From: Malaya genurostris
Lineage: Eukaryota; Arthropoda; Insecta; Diptera; Culicidae
Assembly (NCBI RefSeq): GCF_030247185.1
Contig: NC_080572.1
Span: 301,183,656 to 301,247,655 of the forward strand
DNA length: 64,000 bases
Direction of reading: 5' to 3'
A program made the position numbers and the translations under genes. The notes beneath the pieces are model-generated. The model worked only from the letters and a program-made list of their open reading frames with translations, searched no databases and had not been told where the DNA came from. Shown here piece by piece: positions 33,165 through 45,800 of this stretch; position 1 is the stretch's first letter, and each line of letters begins with the position of its first letter.

Positions 33165-34160
33165 ACGAACACTTTTTTTTACGTTACCTCTTTTTACGTA
33201 ACTCTTTTTACGAACCAAATTCCAAATAACATAATCTTTTTTTACGAACCTACCTCTTAAAAAGATCAAGAAACTACTAAAATATGGGTATTTTTGGAAC
33301 GGGTTTAAGATGTTGATTCTGGAAAATGATGTTTGAGATATATTGGAAATCCAAGATGGCGATTTCCGGTTTTCTGATATGCCTTCAAATCCCTTACAAT
33401 ATAGGTATTTTCAGAACGGGATTGCTGAGTAGATGTCGGAAAACGATGTTCGAGGTGGTTTTGAGATTCAAGATGGCGACTTCCGGTTTACTGATACTTT
33501 TTGGAAACTCTTATAATTGAGATACTTTCGGAACGGATTTAATGATAAACAATGTTTGAGGTTGTTCCGAAATCGTAGCTGGCAACTTCCGGTTTATCGA
33601 AATTTCTTGAAAACCCCTACAATATGGGTATTTTTGGAAAGCATTTAATGAACAGATGCCGGAAAACGATGTTTGGTATCGTCTCAAATGCCAAGATAAA
33701 AACCTTCGGTTTATCGATATGCCTTGAAAACCTTTAAAACAACAGAATTTTCGGAACAGATCGAATACCAATAAACGATGGTTGCGCTCGTTTCAAAATT
33801 CAATGTGGTGACTAGTGTTTTCAAGGAATATCAAGTTCAAGGAATATTATTAAACCGGAAGTCACCATCCTGGATTTCTAAACAACCTCAAACATTGTTT
33901 TTTTGGCACGTATTTTTCAAATCTGTTGCAAATATGGCCAAGTTGTTGAGGTTTTCAAGGTATATCAAGAAACCGGAAACCGATAATTCGGATTTTGAAA
34001 CGACTCCAAACATCATTTGCTTGCACTTACTCTTCACATTCGTTTCGAAAATAGTCATATGATGGAGAGTTTCCACATTCATTACACAACACTTTTTTTA
34101 CGAATCCCAAATAACGTAAACTTTTTTTACGCACTACCTCTTTTTACGAGCCCCCGTTTA
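33165..34160. repeat. ~115-bp tandem units, partly inverted, within a TTTTTTACG-rich frame
   Basis: Units marked by (A)CTTCCGGTTT(A/T)(T/C)(C/T)GA start near 33367, 33482, 33589 and 33705 in direct order. Two more are inverted near 33855 and 33972 (AAACCGGAAGTCACCATC). Both sides carry TTTTTTTACG runs with ACCTCTTTTTACG (33178-33205 and 34095-34150), so the block may be one MITE-like element with an internal minisatellite. Confidence 0.6.
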
Positions 34161-35964
34161 TTTCGTGAATTTCGATATATGTGATATGCAAGTGGCAGTG
34201 GAAGGTTGATAATAATATTTGGATAACAATTCTTATCAGTTACGAATTGATGACCACTCATTTATGGTTCTGGATTATCAGGATCATATTCGCTGTAGGA
34301 CATTCGCAGTGTGAGTTTCGCTTCAAGCAAGATCGATTGCGTCATCCAGCTGGTGGTCGTTTGTATTGGAGAAAAAGGAAACTAAAAGTGGACAACCCCC
34401 ATCATTATACAAAATCAGTCATTCTAATGGCTAAAACCATCAGTTTAGTGCAAATCTAAAATAATTTAATTAGCTTTGTGCATTTTTCGCCGTGTGAAAT
34501 TCGCTCCAAACGAGTGCAAATGAAGCCAACTTTTCAGTAAAATGCTCCAAACAGCGATCAAAATCGTTAAAAATGCCATCTTCTGAAAGCCTGAAGTGAA
34601 TCCCTCGATTACATCATCCAGCTGCTGGTCGGTTCGAGTAACGAAAAAAAAGCATTTAGCCGGCCCGAAAAATGATAGTCGGAAATGAAGCATATAATTA
34701 TTTTTGTAGCCGCTAGAACCGCTTTTTTGGAAAACTGTGCAAACAAAATCACGTAAAAAGAGACCCCTGCACAAAAATTACTTTTGAATTGTATTTATCC
34801 GTACTGTGTGACAAGTTCTGTTGCAGGACGGACGGAAAAAGTGAAGCCTTCTGCACCAGGAAAAAAACGAACGATTTTGATCTTTTGATGTACTATGTTC
34901 ATCATTCGCTTCGTTCGCAGTGCGGCATTCATTTCAAACAAGTGCAGATGAGAAAATACATATACAAATCGACAGGTCTAAAGTCCATAAATTATAGTGG
35001 TATCAACCGCAATTACGGTCAAATCATTTAGTTCCTAAACATTTTCAGTGTGTCTACCTAGAAGCAAGCAAAGAGTTAATTGGAAATTTCTCAAATACAT
35101 AAATCGATTTTCAATTAAAATAAGTGTCGTCACTAATACATACAACGTCCTACTTCATGGGTGCCGCGACTCGGTGCGGAGCGTTAGCACTGTAGGGAAG
35201 GACACCTGAAGCAAGTGGAAGATTTACTTTGTGCGCCGTTCGCCAAATGAGAGGCAACCGATTTGTTCGGAATTTTGCTCGTGGAAATAATTGTCAACTG
35301 TGTTGAAAGTTGGTAGTAGAACAATGTACCAAAACAAATGTGCCTTTTTATAGTGATCTGTCTCTTGTCGACAGCAGTCCAACGTCAATCTCGCGATTAT
35401 GTCTCTAACATGATCTACTATAAGTTTTTCTCATTTGCGGACTTCTATTGCTAGATATCATGGCGTGACGCACATATACTCATTGTTTCATCCCTTCCGT
35501 GATTATATCCTATAGAATAAATTTGGTTGATTATCCTTGATGAAATGGGACGTAAGTTATTACGATTACACTTCGGATTGTTTATCTTTGCACAGCACTT
35601 GATAATGTCTAACTTTGATTTATTCAACTGATCCAAATCAAAAATGTTTTTTTTTACAAATCTAGATCATTTTTGGAAAAATAAAGCATGCAAAGTGGTT
35701 TTTTGTGACAAACTCTTTATGTACAGAGGGTGCTGCCAACATTTGCTCGAGTTAGCGCGAAATTCGTCAATAGGAGCATTTTGCATCGAACGAAACAAGT
35801 GGTAGTCGGATGACGCAAACTACATGGCGGGTGAGACAGAGCTGTCCAATCAGTATTTTCCAATTTCCCATTCAGTTTTCAATTGGAGTTGCAACGAGAG
35901 GCTGAGCTTTATCGTGATGAGCGATAACGGACTCGTGCCTGGTCTTATATTCGAGCCTTTTTTT
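34161..35964. other. Intergenic, diverged repeats, no gene seen
   Basis: Three loosely similar stretches around 34300-34390, 34490-34650 and 34900-34960 share phrases such as TTCGCTTCAAGCAAG/TTCGCTCCAAACGAG and CATCCAGCTG(C/G)TGGTCG. They look like a decayed repeat. No coding exon is supported. Confidence 0.4.
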
Positions 35965-36289
35965 ACCATTCCTAACGCTCGGATATTTTTTTTCTCGAAA
36001 TACAGTACATTTTACAGAAAAAACAAAAAAATACAGCACATCGGCTCTAAAACACAGTACGTTTTACAGTACACATTCTATATAAAAATGATGAATAAAA
36101 CTAAAGAAAACTATTATCAGATGATACTTGTTTATCATCTCGATGTTTTTTAAATTTCTCAGTGGAAATAAAACAAATATTTCAGTCAAATAAAAAATAA
36201 CTAAATATACGAATCATGAAATAATCATCAATTGTATACATTTGTATCGTTTCAATGGCCTTCGATTTCGATCTTTCTGCAGTTGGCGT

Positions 36290-36586
36290 CTAGTATTTCT
36301 CTTTTGATGAAATTTGACGAAGCAGTCCATATTTTGTTTTAAGGTAATTGTAGAATTCAACGCATTCGTACTTTAAATTGCACTTCACAATCAGTATCGC
36401 TTCCAGTGTATCCACTTCCAAGCACGTCTTATCTGTGGTCCAAGTTTTATTGACTACAGAAAATGTGCGTTCCACTGATGCTGATGTTCCTGGTAAGAAT
36501 AAAATATACTCAACTATTATAGCAATGTCTTTGTACTCGCAATCTGCACGTTTGAGATGTTTGAATATTTCCACCCAGCGATTCAC
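36290..36586 (-). pseudogene. hAT transposase, C-terminal dimerisation domain fragment
   Basis: Reads EYILFLPGTSASVERTFSVV and TLEAILIVKCNL, the hATC signature in which SxxxER(T/x)FS is most conserved. The domain mediates dimerisation of the transposase. Only about 98 codons are open. The BED finger and RNase H-like catalytic core are missing, so this is a remnant. Confidence 0.85.
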
Positions 36587-37145
36587 AATTGAAACGTTGC
36601 CATTTCTCCATTTTGTGATATTTTCATGACGAAAAGAAGAGCGACAAATTTTTTGACATTTCCATTCGTACTGTACTATCGTCTCTCAAAAATAAGCCGA
36701 GCTACAAAAGACAGATTCTTTTTGTTTATTTGGCGATTATTAACACTTCGCAAAAGTCTCAAGCAAAATCCTTAATCTTTCGAATATTATTAGAAACTGA
36801 GGAAATTTCTATAACAGCGCAGCAATAATTGAAAAAAAAAACGTCAACAAAGATAGGCTTTCATTTCCAGATATGCCATTCTGTCGTGGAACGATCGAAT
36901 TATTCACCGTTCGCTGTGTGCAGAGATGCCAGATTCACAGATTAATCCCTGGCTGTTTGCATGTATTTATATTCGCTATGTGATTGCGATATGCGTTGAC
37001 ATCAAATTGCATGGGATATTCTCAATTATCAAGTATATCCGCATATCACTTGATATCAGGTATTATTTTTATTTGATTACCACGGAACATAAACTATTTT
37101 CGGTATACCAAATTTCGAAACTTCAAAGAAATAAAATTATGTATT

Positions 37146-37690
37146 TATTTTTGCCTTTCTCATATAGAAAGGTTATGCAATCACTGTGAAAACCGACTTT
37201 TGAACCGAGGCTCGGAGGGCCGAGTGTCATATACCATTCGACTCAGTTCGTCGAGTACGCAAAATGTATGTGTGTGTATGTGTGTGTGTATGTGCGTATG
37301 TGTGTATGTAACGTTATTTTGCACTAACTTTTCTCGGAGATGGCTGATCCGATTTTCACAAACTTAGATTCAAATGAAAGGTCTCGTGGTCCCATACGTA
37401 ATTCCTGAATTTCATGCGAATCCGACTTCCGGATCCGGAAATATAGGGTAAAGAGTATTAAAATTGCATACCATCACTGAAAATGGGGAAAAACCTTAAA
37501 TTTTTTTCTAAATCAACCTCAAATGTTTTTCAATTGATAGTTTTTATCAGTAGAAGTTCAAACAAAACGATTTCGGTTATTCTTTTAAGAATCGAAGAAA
37601 ATTATTTTGAAGAATACCACAGTATTATATATGATAGTATGATTGATATGAGAAAGGCATCATTACACCACTAGGTGGATTAAAACAGGT
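37146..37690 (+). repeat. Dispersed repeat D, copy in the hAT element
   Basis: Begins TTGCCTTTCTCATATAGAAA and carries GCTCGGAGGGCCGAGTGTCA and CGACTCAGTTCGTCGAG. It ends GAGAAAGGCATCATTACACC then CACTAGGTGGATTAAAACAG. A short GT-rich microsatellite lies at 37268-37305. Confidence 0.7.
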
Positions 37691-37845
37691 TTTTTCTGTT
37701 TGAAAAAACAGTACTTTTGAAAGGTAAAATACAGTACAAAGAAAAATACAGTACATTTTAGAGTGAAAAAAAGTACGCAGTATTTGGGTCCAAAATACAG
37801 TACAATACTGTAAAATACAGTACGGATCCGAGCCTTAACCATTCC

Positions 37846-39470
37846 CTATACTGCCCTCACTTGCATATTAAGGAGCAAGACTCTTGAGTAATGTCAACAA
37901 TGTGTGCGTAAAAACAAATTCCGGCACTTCTTTTCCTGCTCTTAACCAATTAATCTTCCATATGGTTAAAAAATAAATAAATCGGTTCATTCTGCTTAAA
38001 ATTGCAATTCAAGAAAAGCGAAAATCTTAGTCTAAAACTCTTCCGTTTTCCTTAAAACTGCTCGAGCAAAATTAGTTCAGTTTCAGCTTACTTCCACTAA
38101 CACATTTGATTAGCAAAAAAACACATTCCTATATCGATTTCCTCTAGCAGAAATTATTGCGATATAAAGAGTTACGTACCTTCTATAAGTAAACCCACAG
38201 AATAGGACCCTTTGATTTAACACGCTAAAGGCAATGGATATGGAATGTTGTCGCAAAACTTTTTATTTTTCCGGAAAACTGCTTTTGTAACAGAAAGGAG
38301 TTAGTTTTGTTTATTTTGTGTAGCGCAATGTAAAACAAATGCATTGAAGCAGTGTTGTTAACTTTTTTTTTTATCAGGGAATTAAAAACTACATTCATAA
38401 AATGTAAGCAATTTTCCATCAAAAATGTTGGTGAAAAATTTATTAAAATTGATATTTCATCCAAAAAGTCAGGCATAACAATCGTGCAAGCCACTTTGAT
38501 GAACTGGTTGCACTGCATATATGAATATATAGATCTATGACATACGTGCCAAGTAAAATGTACGTAATACATAAATTACCAACACAAGTTAACTTGGTTT
38601 ACTCTTGATCCCTAATCCCATATGGAAAATCAGCATGTCGAGAAAAAGACGATCAACATTTCATTTCTGAATTTTTTGAATTATTGTGTTACCTAATGCT
38701 AAATCATAGTATCATTACATGAAATATCGGTAACACACCTTTGCTATTCCAATATTGCAACAAATGAAATTATTGTTATTTGCACTGAATGGGACAGATA
38801 TGCGGGTACTTTGCATATGGGACAGACATGAGTTGATATTTATTTCACATTTTACTGAAAAAAATCCTCAACTTTTATTGCAATTGCTGAGAGTATATTG
38901 ATGATAGATTGGCGAAAATCGATATTGGACTGATATGCGAATATGAGCAGTATAGGAAGGATATGGAATTTCTCCAAGCCCCGACTTTTGGTCGGAGCCG
39001 TTGAGACCTCTAGTATATGTGTGCGCCCTTCAAAAACCTCTTCTTTAGTTTTCCGGTAGATAGCTGAATTGATTTCAACAAATTTATGCTCGTTTGAGAG
39101 CTACTATTGGTCCATTGATCAAGGTCGAAGATCACATGATTGTCTCTTCCAGTTCCGAACATATAATGATGTAAATGAATTTATTTTATTTTATTTTATT
39201 TATTTATTTTATTTCCCCATCCTCCTTTTTTTGTCTCATTTGGCTCCGCCAGGACTATTATTAGTAAGCTTCAAAGGGTGGCTAAAAAAATACTCCCGAA
39301 AGAAGATCATCGTCGACCCGGATGATTTGTTTACACACTTTTTACATACTTCCCGGGTGGAATCAGAAAATTGAAAATTGCTGGAAAAATATCTTTTATT
39401 TCAGTATAAGTTTGTAGAATTCGGTTAAGGCAACTGTAAGAAAATAAAAAGGGTTCTGTTTTTGAGTTTT
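37846..39470. other. Intergenic, no gene seen
   Basis: AT-rich; a TTTA/TTTTA microsatellite at 39179-39212. No supported coding feature. Confidence 0.5.
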
Positions 39471-40726
39471 TGCCTTTCTCATATAGAAAGGTTATGCAAT
39501 CACTTGAAAAACCGACTAGTGAAAATTGGCCCGGAGGGCCAAGTGTCATATACCATTCGACTCAGTTCATCGAGCTGAGCAATGTCTGTGTGTGTGTATG
39601 TGTCAAATAATCTCACTAGGTTTTCTCGGAGATGGCTGAACCGATTTTGACAACTTGGATTGGATGACTTGGATTCAAATGAAAGGTCTCGTGGTCCCAT
39701 ACGGAATTCCTGAATTTCATTCGGATCCGACTTCCGGTTCCGGAATTATAGGGTAAAGTGTGTTCAATATTGTACACCGTCACTTAAACCGGCGAAACAA
39801 AAAACGTAAAAATTCTTCTTAACTGGTCTCAAAACCACACAAATCGAAAGTCATTATCAGTAGGCAACTAAACAAACCGATTCCGGCTATCGTCGTTCCC
39901 GGTATCCGGTTCCGGAAGTACCGGAAATAGTGGTCATATATACCAAAATAGATCTCACTCACTTTTCTCAGCGATGGTTTGACCGATTTCCACAAACTTA
40001 GATTCAAATGAAAGGTCTTGTAGTCCCATACGGAATTCCTGAATTTCATCCGGATCCGACTCCCGGTTCCGGAATTATAGGGTAAAGTGTGTTCAATATT
40101 GTACACCGTCACTTAAACCGGCGAAACAAAAAACGTAAAAAATTTTCTAAACTGGTCTCAAAACCACACGATTCGAAAGTCATTATCAGTAGGCAACGAA
40201 ACAAACCGATTCCGGCTATCCTGGTTCCCGGTATCCGGTTCCGGAAGTACCGGAAATAGTGGTCATATATACCAAAATAGATCTCACTCACTTTTCTCAG
40301 CGATGGTTTGACCGATTTCCACAAACTTAGATTCAAATGAAAGGTCTCGTGGTCCCGCACGGAATTCCTGAATTTTATCCGGATCCGACTTCCGGTTTCG
40401 GAATTATAGGGTAAAGTGTGTTCAATATTGTACACCGTCACTTAAAATATTTTCGGATACAACAAACATTTGAATCGTAATTTAGAGTGCGTACTAGTAG
40501 AGTTTGTGTGTCATGTTAGTTGGTGGTCGGTTCTTTGGTTTGTGGAAATGTGGATGACTCACGCAATCAAAGCATTGTTTTATTCTGTATGTTATACTAG
40601 TTAATGCACAAACAATCTCTTGGTTTGTTTCAAAAATGGAAGAGATAAATTTTGAATGGAAGACCACAATATTATATGTACACGAGAAAGGCATCATTAC
40701 ACCACTAGGTGGATTAAAACAGGTTT
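39471..40726 (+). repeat. Dispersed repeat D, expanded copy with 330-bp tandem units
   Basis: Starts TTGCCTTTCTCATATAGAAA and ends CATTACACCACTAGGTGGAT, the same ends as at 37146-37690. The interior is enlarged: 39778-40110 and 40111-40443 are near-identical direct repeats of about 332 bp, and a half unit precedes them. Each unit contains GGTTTGACCGATTTCCACAA and GAATTATAGGGTAAAGTGTG. Confidence 0.75.
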
Positions 40727-41150
40727 TGATCACTATTTTCGGTACCTTCGGAACCGGAAAATTGGATCCGGTATAGCCGAAGTATCTTCGTGTGATCAGC
40801 AACTAACATAATCTACAAATTGAAACAGTTTTGTGCCAAATTTGGAAGATTTTGTTCTCTATTTTGCATCATCGCTTCAACTCCCACTTCACACTGTAGA
40901 TCCGGAACAGGAAGTCGGATCGGAAAAAATTAAAAGCGTTTTATATGAAACTATGACATTTTATATGAGTCTAAGTTTGTGAAAATCGGTTCGATAATTT
41001 CTCAGAAAATTTGGTGCTTATTTTTGATACGTACACAGACTTTTTTCGATCTCGACGAACTGATTCGACACTCGGCCCTCTGGGCTTCTGGGTTTTAGAG
41101 TCAGTTTTCATAGTGATTGCACATCCTTTCTATATGAGAAAGGTAAAAAT
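40727..41150 (-). repeat. Dispersed repeat D, inverted truncated copy
   Basis: Abuts the previous copy tail to tail. Its right end, CATCCTTTCTATATGAGAAA at 41116, is the complement of the start of the family. GATCTCGACGAACTGATTCG lies at 41049. Confidence 0.65.
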
Positions 41151-41580
41151 AACTTGTCTTTTTTAGCGTTCCCAAGAGGGTTACTTTTCACTCTGCTAGT
41201 AAATTATACTAAATTATCATCTGGAAATCACTAAATCATCGTCACCACGCAATGTGCTTCTGCGGTAGTGTCATAATATGCACGGAATTTTGCGTGCCGA
41301 CTTTCGTATTTCAGCATCGTCACTGAATGCTTCCAAATTTTTCTATTACGATTAAGAACTTCGTTCACGCAACATTTTTTCCATACATTAATTTAACGCT
41401 TTAATATTGGAAGAAGACGCAATTAAACACTTGTGTTTACACCGTTAATCACCACTAGCCAGTGTCGCAAAATTGACCAATCCTGTCAAATTGGTTAACA
41501 TGAAGTCTCTTCAGCAACATCCACAGTAAATCGGTCATTTTTCCGCTGCATGCCGAGCAATTCTGATTGGAAAGGTCTGG
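41151..41580. other. Intergenic or decayed exon region
   Basis: On the minus strand, after the stop of the next feature, a further in-frame stretch reads NQNCSACSGKMTDLLWMLLK before a stop at about 41457. It has no recognised homology. Confidence 0.3.
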
Positions 41581-41960
41581 TTAAACCTCGTGAGCGTGAA
41601 TAATATTTGGGTCGTTGACAGTCGCTAGAGCGTATTGACCATTTAACTCCATATCTCCGCGGAAATAATCAATGCCAACTGACCTGATATAGGTGCCCAG
41701 CGAGAAAATCGGCAGTTTATCCGATCGGGTTGAAACGCCGGTGACGGTTTTCAAGAGCTTCGCCTGCTGAAAATTGCAAAATGTCACGCGATAATCGATT
41801 TCATGGCTGACTGAGTTCACACGAAAATGAAATACGCATAGAAGGCGTGAAATTTCAACCGTACAGATGACAATTATTTTAGCTCGATGAACTGTTGAAT
41901 ATTTATATCGACGCCATATTGTTCGAACGCATCTATAATCAGTACTCTTTCGATGAACCT
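41581..41960 (-). pseudogene. Possible decayed exons of an unidentified gene
   Basis: Balanced base composition and protein-like frames set this apart from the surroundings. One frame reads ERVLIIDAFEQYGVDINIQQ at about 41945-41885 and stops. Another reads LLKTVTGVSTRSDKLPIFSL, then GIDYFRGDMELNGQYALATV and ends at 41581. A good acceptor (GCAATTTTCAG at 41777-41767) and a donor (CAG/GTCAGT at 41684) bound an 83-bp block. I cannot join these into one frame with the upstream ATG at 42151, so a pseudogene is as likely as a gene. No family is recognised. Confidence 0.3.
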
Positions 41961-42088
41961 AAATCTATTCCGCCATTAGAGATAGATTTGAATAGCTTCA
42001 CCGAAAACAGGACCTTGAATGAGAAGTTAGCCACCCGCAATCGCAGACGGCGGTGACGATGTTGGACAAGTCAAAACTCACGGCCTCA

Positions 42089-42294
42089 CACACACACATT
42101 ACCTGATGTGTTGTTGACCTTCGCCGGAAAGTTTGTCATCGCCATCGCCATTTAATTTACTTACAGTAGCGGAACGGAAACAAAAGGTGCGCTGCCAAAA
42201 AAAAATAGGCACCATAGAGATTACGCAGTGGGAAATACAAAAGTTTACTGAGATTTAGTTTAGACAGTGCGGACTAAAATTGGCTACGGGAAAA
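42089..42294 (-). repeat. 206-bp target-site duplication, left copy, with a candidate first exon
   Basis: Nearly identical to 46948-47154 (one substitution, one base in an A-run). It directly abuts the 3' tail of the Lian-like LINE. On the minus strand it holds ATG 42151, opening MAMAMTNFPAKVNNTS, and a CAG/GTAATG donor at 42103/42102. Confidence 0.8.
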
Positions 42295-42479
42295 TCAGGA
42301 ATCAGGAATCAGAACAAATTGGCTCAAATGGCACGTTCCCCTTGATATTTGGAGATTTGTGCCTTACCATCAATTTGTTTTTAGCATCATTTTCCCGATA
42401 TATAAGAGGGAAGGATTGAAAGGAAATGGTAAGGGTTGGACTAGGAGGATGGGAAAAATTGACGACACAAAAACACATA

Positions 42480-42745
42480 AAAGCAGAAGTAAATTCTGCA
42501 CCCCTAAGGGATGCCGAACAATCTGCTGAGGATCACATTTAGTGGAAGCAGAAGTAAATTCTGAACCTCTACGAGGTCCCGAACAGTCCGCTGTTAATAA
42601 AACCTCCAACCCCCGAGAGGATTTGAAGATCTTACAAAAGCGACACTATTCTGCACTCCCGGAAGAATGCAGAACGATTCGCAGTATGTACGAGCAGAAG
42701 TAAATTCGGCACCCCCTAAAAGATGCCAAACAATCTGCTAAACCC
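42480..42745 (-). repeat. Three imperfect ~50-bp repeats in the Lian-like 3' UTR
   Basis: Units starting GCAGAAGTAAATTC(T/G)G lie near 42482, 42547 and 42694 (plus-strand reading). Each continues through CACCCC or ACCTC, a GATGCC-like word and AACA(A/G)TC(T/C)GCT. Confidence 0.7.
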
Positions 42746-42805
42746 TATTTAAGGTAAATACAGAAGGGATTCATTCACTCCAGGAAGAACGATGAACCCT
42801 TCTGA

Positions 42806-45800
42806 CTATAGCTCCTTACCACATTGGGTAAGAAACGAGAGAATATCCTTCAATTTTAGCTCCGCATACACAGACTCAACCATGTATGGAGAACCAAAAA
42901 CCCGGATACGTAGCTGCGTCAATGCGGGACAGTTACATATCAGATGATATGAAGTACCATAATCGCATTCACACAAATCACACGAATAATACTCAGCACG
43001 TTGAATAGTAGCCATGTGATAATTGAGTTTGCAATGTCCAGTCAGAGCTCTGACCAGAATACTGCAATGATGCTTGGAGAAATGCAGTAGACACTTTGAC
43101 ATTTTCAGATTTAAATCTGGTAGAAATGCTTTTGTCTGAGCGCAAGTTTGCAAGCTGCGCCAGTAGCTGGCATGTTTGGATACAGCCCAAGAACGAATCT
43201 TGTGCTTTATCCAACTAGTTGAAAGTGGTAAAGCTGGTTCAGGACCAACGAAATCATTCGTTGCACCAGCTCTAGCCAACTCATCAGCCCATTCATTTCC
43301 AGTAATACCAGAATGGCCGGGTACCCATAAGAAGTAAACAGCATTTGAAATGCTGAGGTCTTCAATTTGAGTTCGACATGCGATCACTAGATTCGACCGT
43401 GAGTCATTCGAACTGAGTGCTCTTAAGGCTGCCTGACTGTCGGAACAAAAATAAATTCGCTTACCACAGATCCTCTGCTGAAGTGCCGATTGTACTCCAC
43501 ACAGAATTGCGTAGATTTCTGCTTGAAACACAGTACAGTATCTACCAAGTGAATGAGACTGCTCCAGCCTCATTTCACGACAGTAGACACCAGCACCAGC
43601 ACGACCATTCAACAGAGAACCGTCCGTAAAACAAACTATGTGTTCATCAAGTTGTCGTTCCAGACAACCAGACAATCATTCCTAACGAAGAGGATAGCTC
43701 ACTTTGAATGTTTTAAAAGGAAAACTGCATGTGAGAGTTAGGTCACTAGGAGCGAGTAAATACTCATCCCACGGAACCATTTGAGACCACAAGCGAGTGT
43801 GGCTGGTAGCATAATCTAATGGGTTACTGTTCCAAAGCCCTGTAACCTTAAGACGATATGCACAAGATAATGCTTCTTGTTTTAGGAACACATGTAGTGG
43901 TTTAATGCACAGTAGCGCCTCTAGAGCAGCAGTAGGAGTTGTCGTGAATGCTCCTGTCATCGCCATTAGGACCATCCTTTGGAGATGATTTAGCTTTGAC
44001 TGAACTGTCGCGACTTCTCCTTTCTGCCACCATACAAGACATCCATATGCTAAAATTGGTCTAACAATAGTTGTGTAGATCCAATGAATATATCTGGGTT
44101 TGCATCCCCATGATTTTCCAAAAGCTCGTCTACATTGGCCGAAAGCCATGCAAGCTCTTTTAATTCTGAAGTCAATGTGAGCAGACCAATTCAGTTTTGA
44201 GTCAAGAATAACCCCGACGTATTTAACTTGTTCGACCACAGTGACCTCTGAACCAAAGAACTGCAACGGACGAGCTCCTGTGATTATCCTACGATGAGTG
44301 AAAAGCACCATTGATGTTTTGCCCGGATTTACAGATAATCCAACCTGACAACACCATTGTTCAACAGATCGCAGGGCTTGCTGCATTAAATCAAAGAGAG
44401 TGTTAATGCTTATACCGGTCATCAATATATGATAATCGTCGGCAAAACCATAAGTCGGAAATCCAAGGTTATTAAGTTTCCTTAACAAACCATCAGCGAC
44501 AAGGTTCCATAAAAGTGGGGATAGTACACCACCTTGAGGACACCCACAGACACTTAGCTTTCTAATCTCTGCTTGCCGAAGCGATGAACAAAGAAGTCGA
44601 TTGCTAAGCATTGCGTGTATCCAATTTGTGATACTTGAAGGTATGCCATGACCACGGGCTGCTTCCAGAATTGAATTGAAAGACACGTTATCAAAGGCAC
44701 CTTCAATATCTAGGAAAACTCCCAAGCAAGATTGCTTTTGTGAGAAAGCTTTTTCAATGTTGTACACAACATCATGTAACAGGGTTGTAGTGGACTTTCC
44801 ACGCTGGTAAGCATGTTGCATTCCATGTAGCGGATGCAGGCCCAAACTAACATTTCTGATATAGTGATCGACTATGCGTTCCACTGTTTTAAGAAGAAAT
44901 GAGCTTAGACTGATAGGCCTGAAACTCTTCGCTTCCTCATAAGTGTCGCGACCGCCTTTGGGAATAAATTTGACAATTATTTCCTGCCAGGCTCTTGGAA
45001 TATATCCTGTCGCAAGACTAAAAGTAAGTATTTTCTTCAAAACATGTTTGAAATGTTCATACCCTTTCTGCAGTAACACTGGGAAAACTCCATCCTTTCC
45101 AGGAGATTTGTACGGAGCAAAACTCTCAACTGCCCATTTGACCGATTCAATCGTCACAACGCTTCGAGCAAGGGCCCAAGAATCGTAACTACCTGAAAAA
45201 GTCTCGGGAAGAGCTGTCGGTGATGGATCCATACATCCTGGAAAGTGAGTGTTAAAAAGATAGTGAAGTACATCACCTTCATCAGACAAGTGTTCACCAT
45301 CTGAAGTTCTTAAGAAACTGACATTAAAGTCCTTAGACTTCGAAAGTAACTTATTTAATCTGCTAGCCTCGTTGAGACTAGAGACATTTGTGCAGAGGCT
45401 TTTCCAACCACTTCGCTCAGACGATCGAAGAGCATTTTTGTAAGCCCTTCGAGCCAACACGAATGCCTCCGACCCATTTCTGCGACGGAGGTTCCAAGCT
45501 CTTCTGCATAGTTTCCTTAGTCTAGCAAGTTCAGCATTCCACCAAGGAGTTCCTCTAGTAGCTCGCACAATCCGAAGTGGACAAGCCTCTTCATATGCTG
45601 CAACTATGAGTGAGTTTGTCTCGTCGACAACATTTTCCAAATCAATTGGGGTTTCAATTGTTGGTTGGTACCCGTAAAATCTAGTCGCCAAGCCCTCTTC
45701 ATATAGGTCCCAGTTTGTAGATTTGGGATTACGATATGTGATAATATCAAATTTAACGTTTGAATGATCAAAGAATATGTACTTATGATCAGACAACGAA

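Larger units (their letters stand above)
35973..37837 (-). mobile_element. hAT transposon remnant with exact 8-bp target duplication
   Basis: The ends are TAACGCTCGGAT and the complement TAAGGCTCGGAT. ACCATTCC is duplicated exactly at 35965-35972 and 37838-37845, as expected for hAT. Subterminal TACAGTACA(T)TTTTACAG repeats occur at both ends. It keeps only the C-terminal transposase piece at 36290-36586, and a dispersed repeat D copy is nested at 37146-37690. Confidence 0.85.

Noticed and set aside
37268..37305. GT-rich microsatellite as a regulatory element
   Set aside because: Simple TGTGTG(T/C) tract within dispersed repeat D; similar tracts occur in its other copies.
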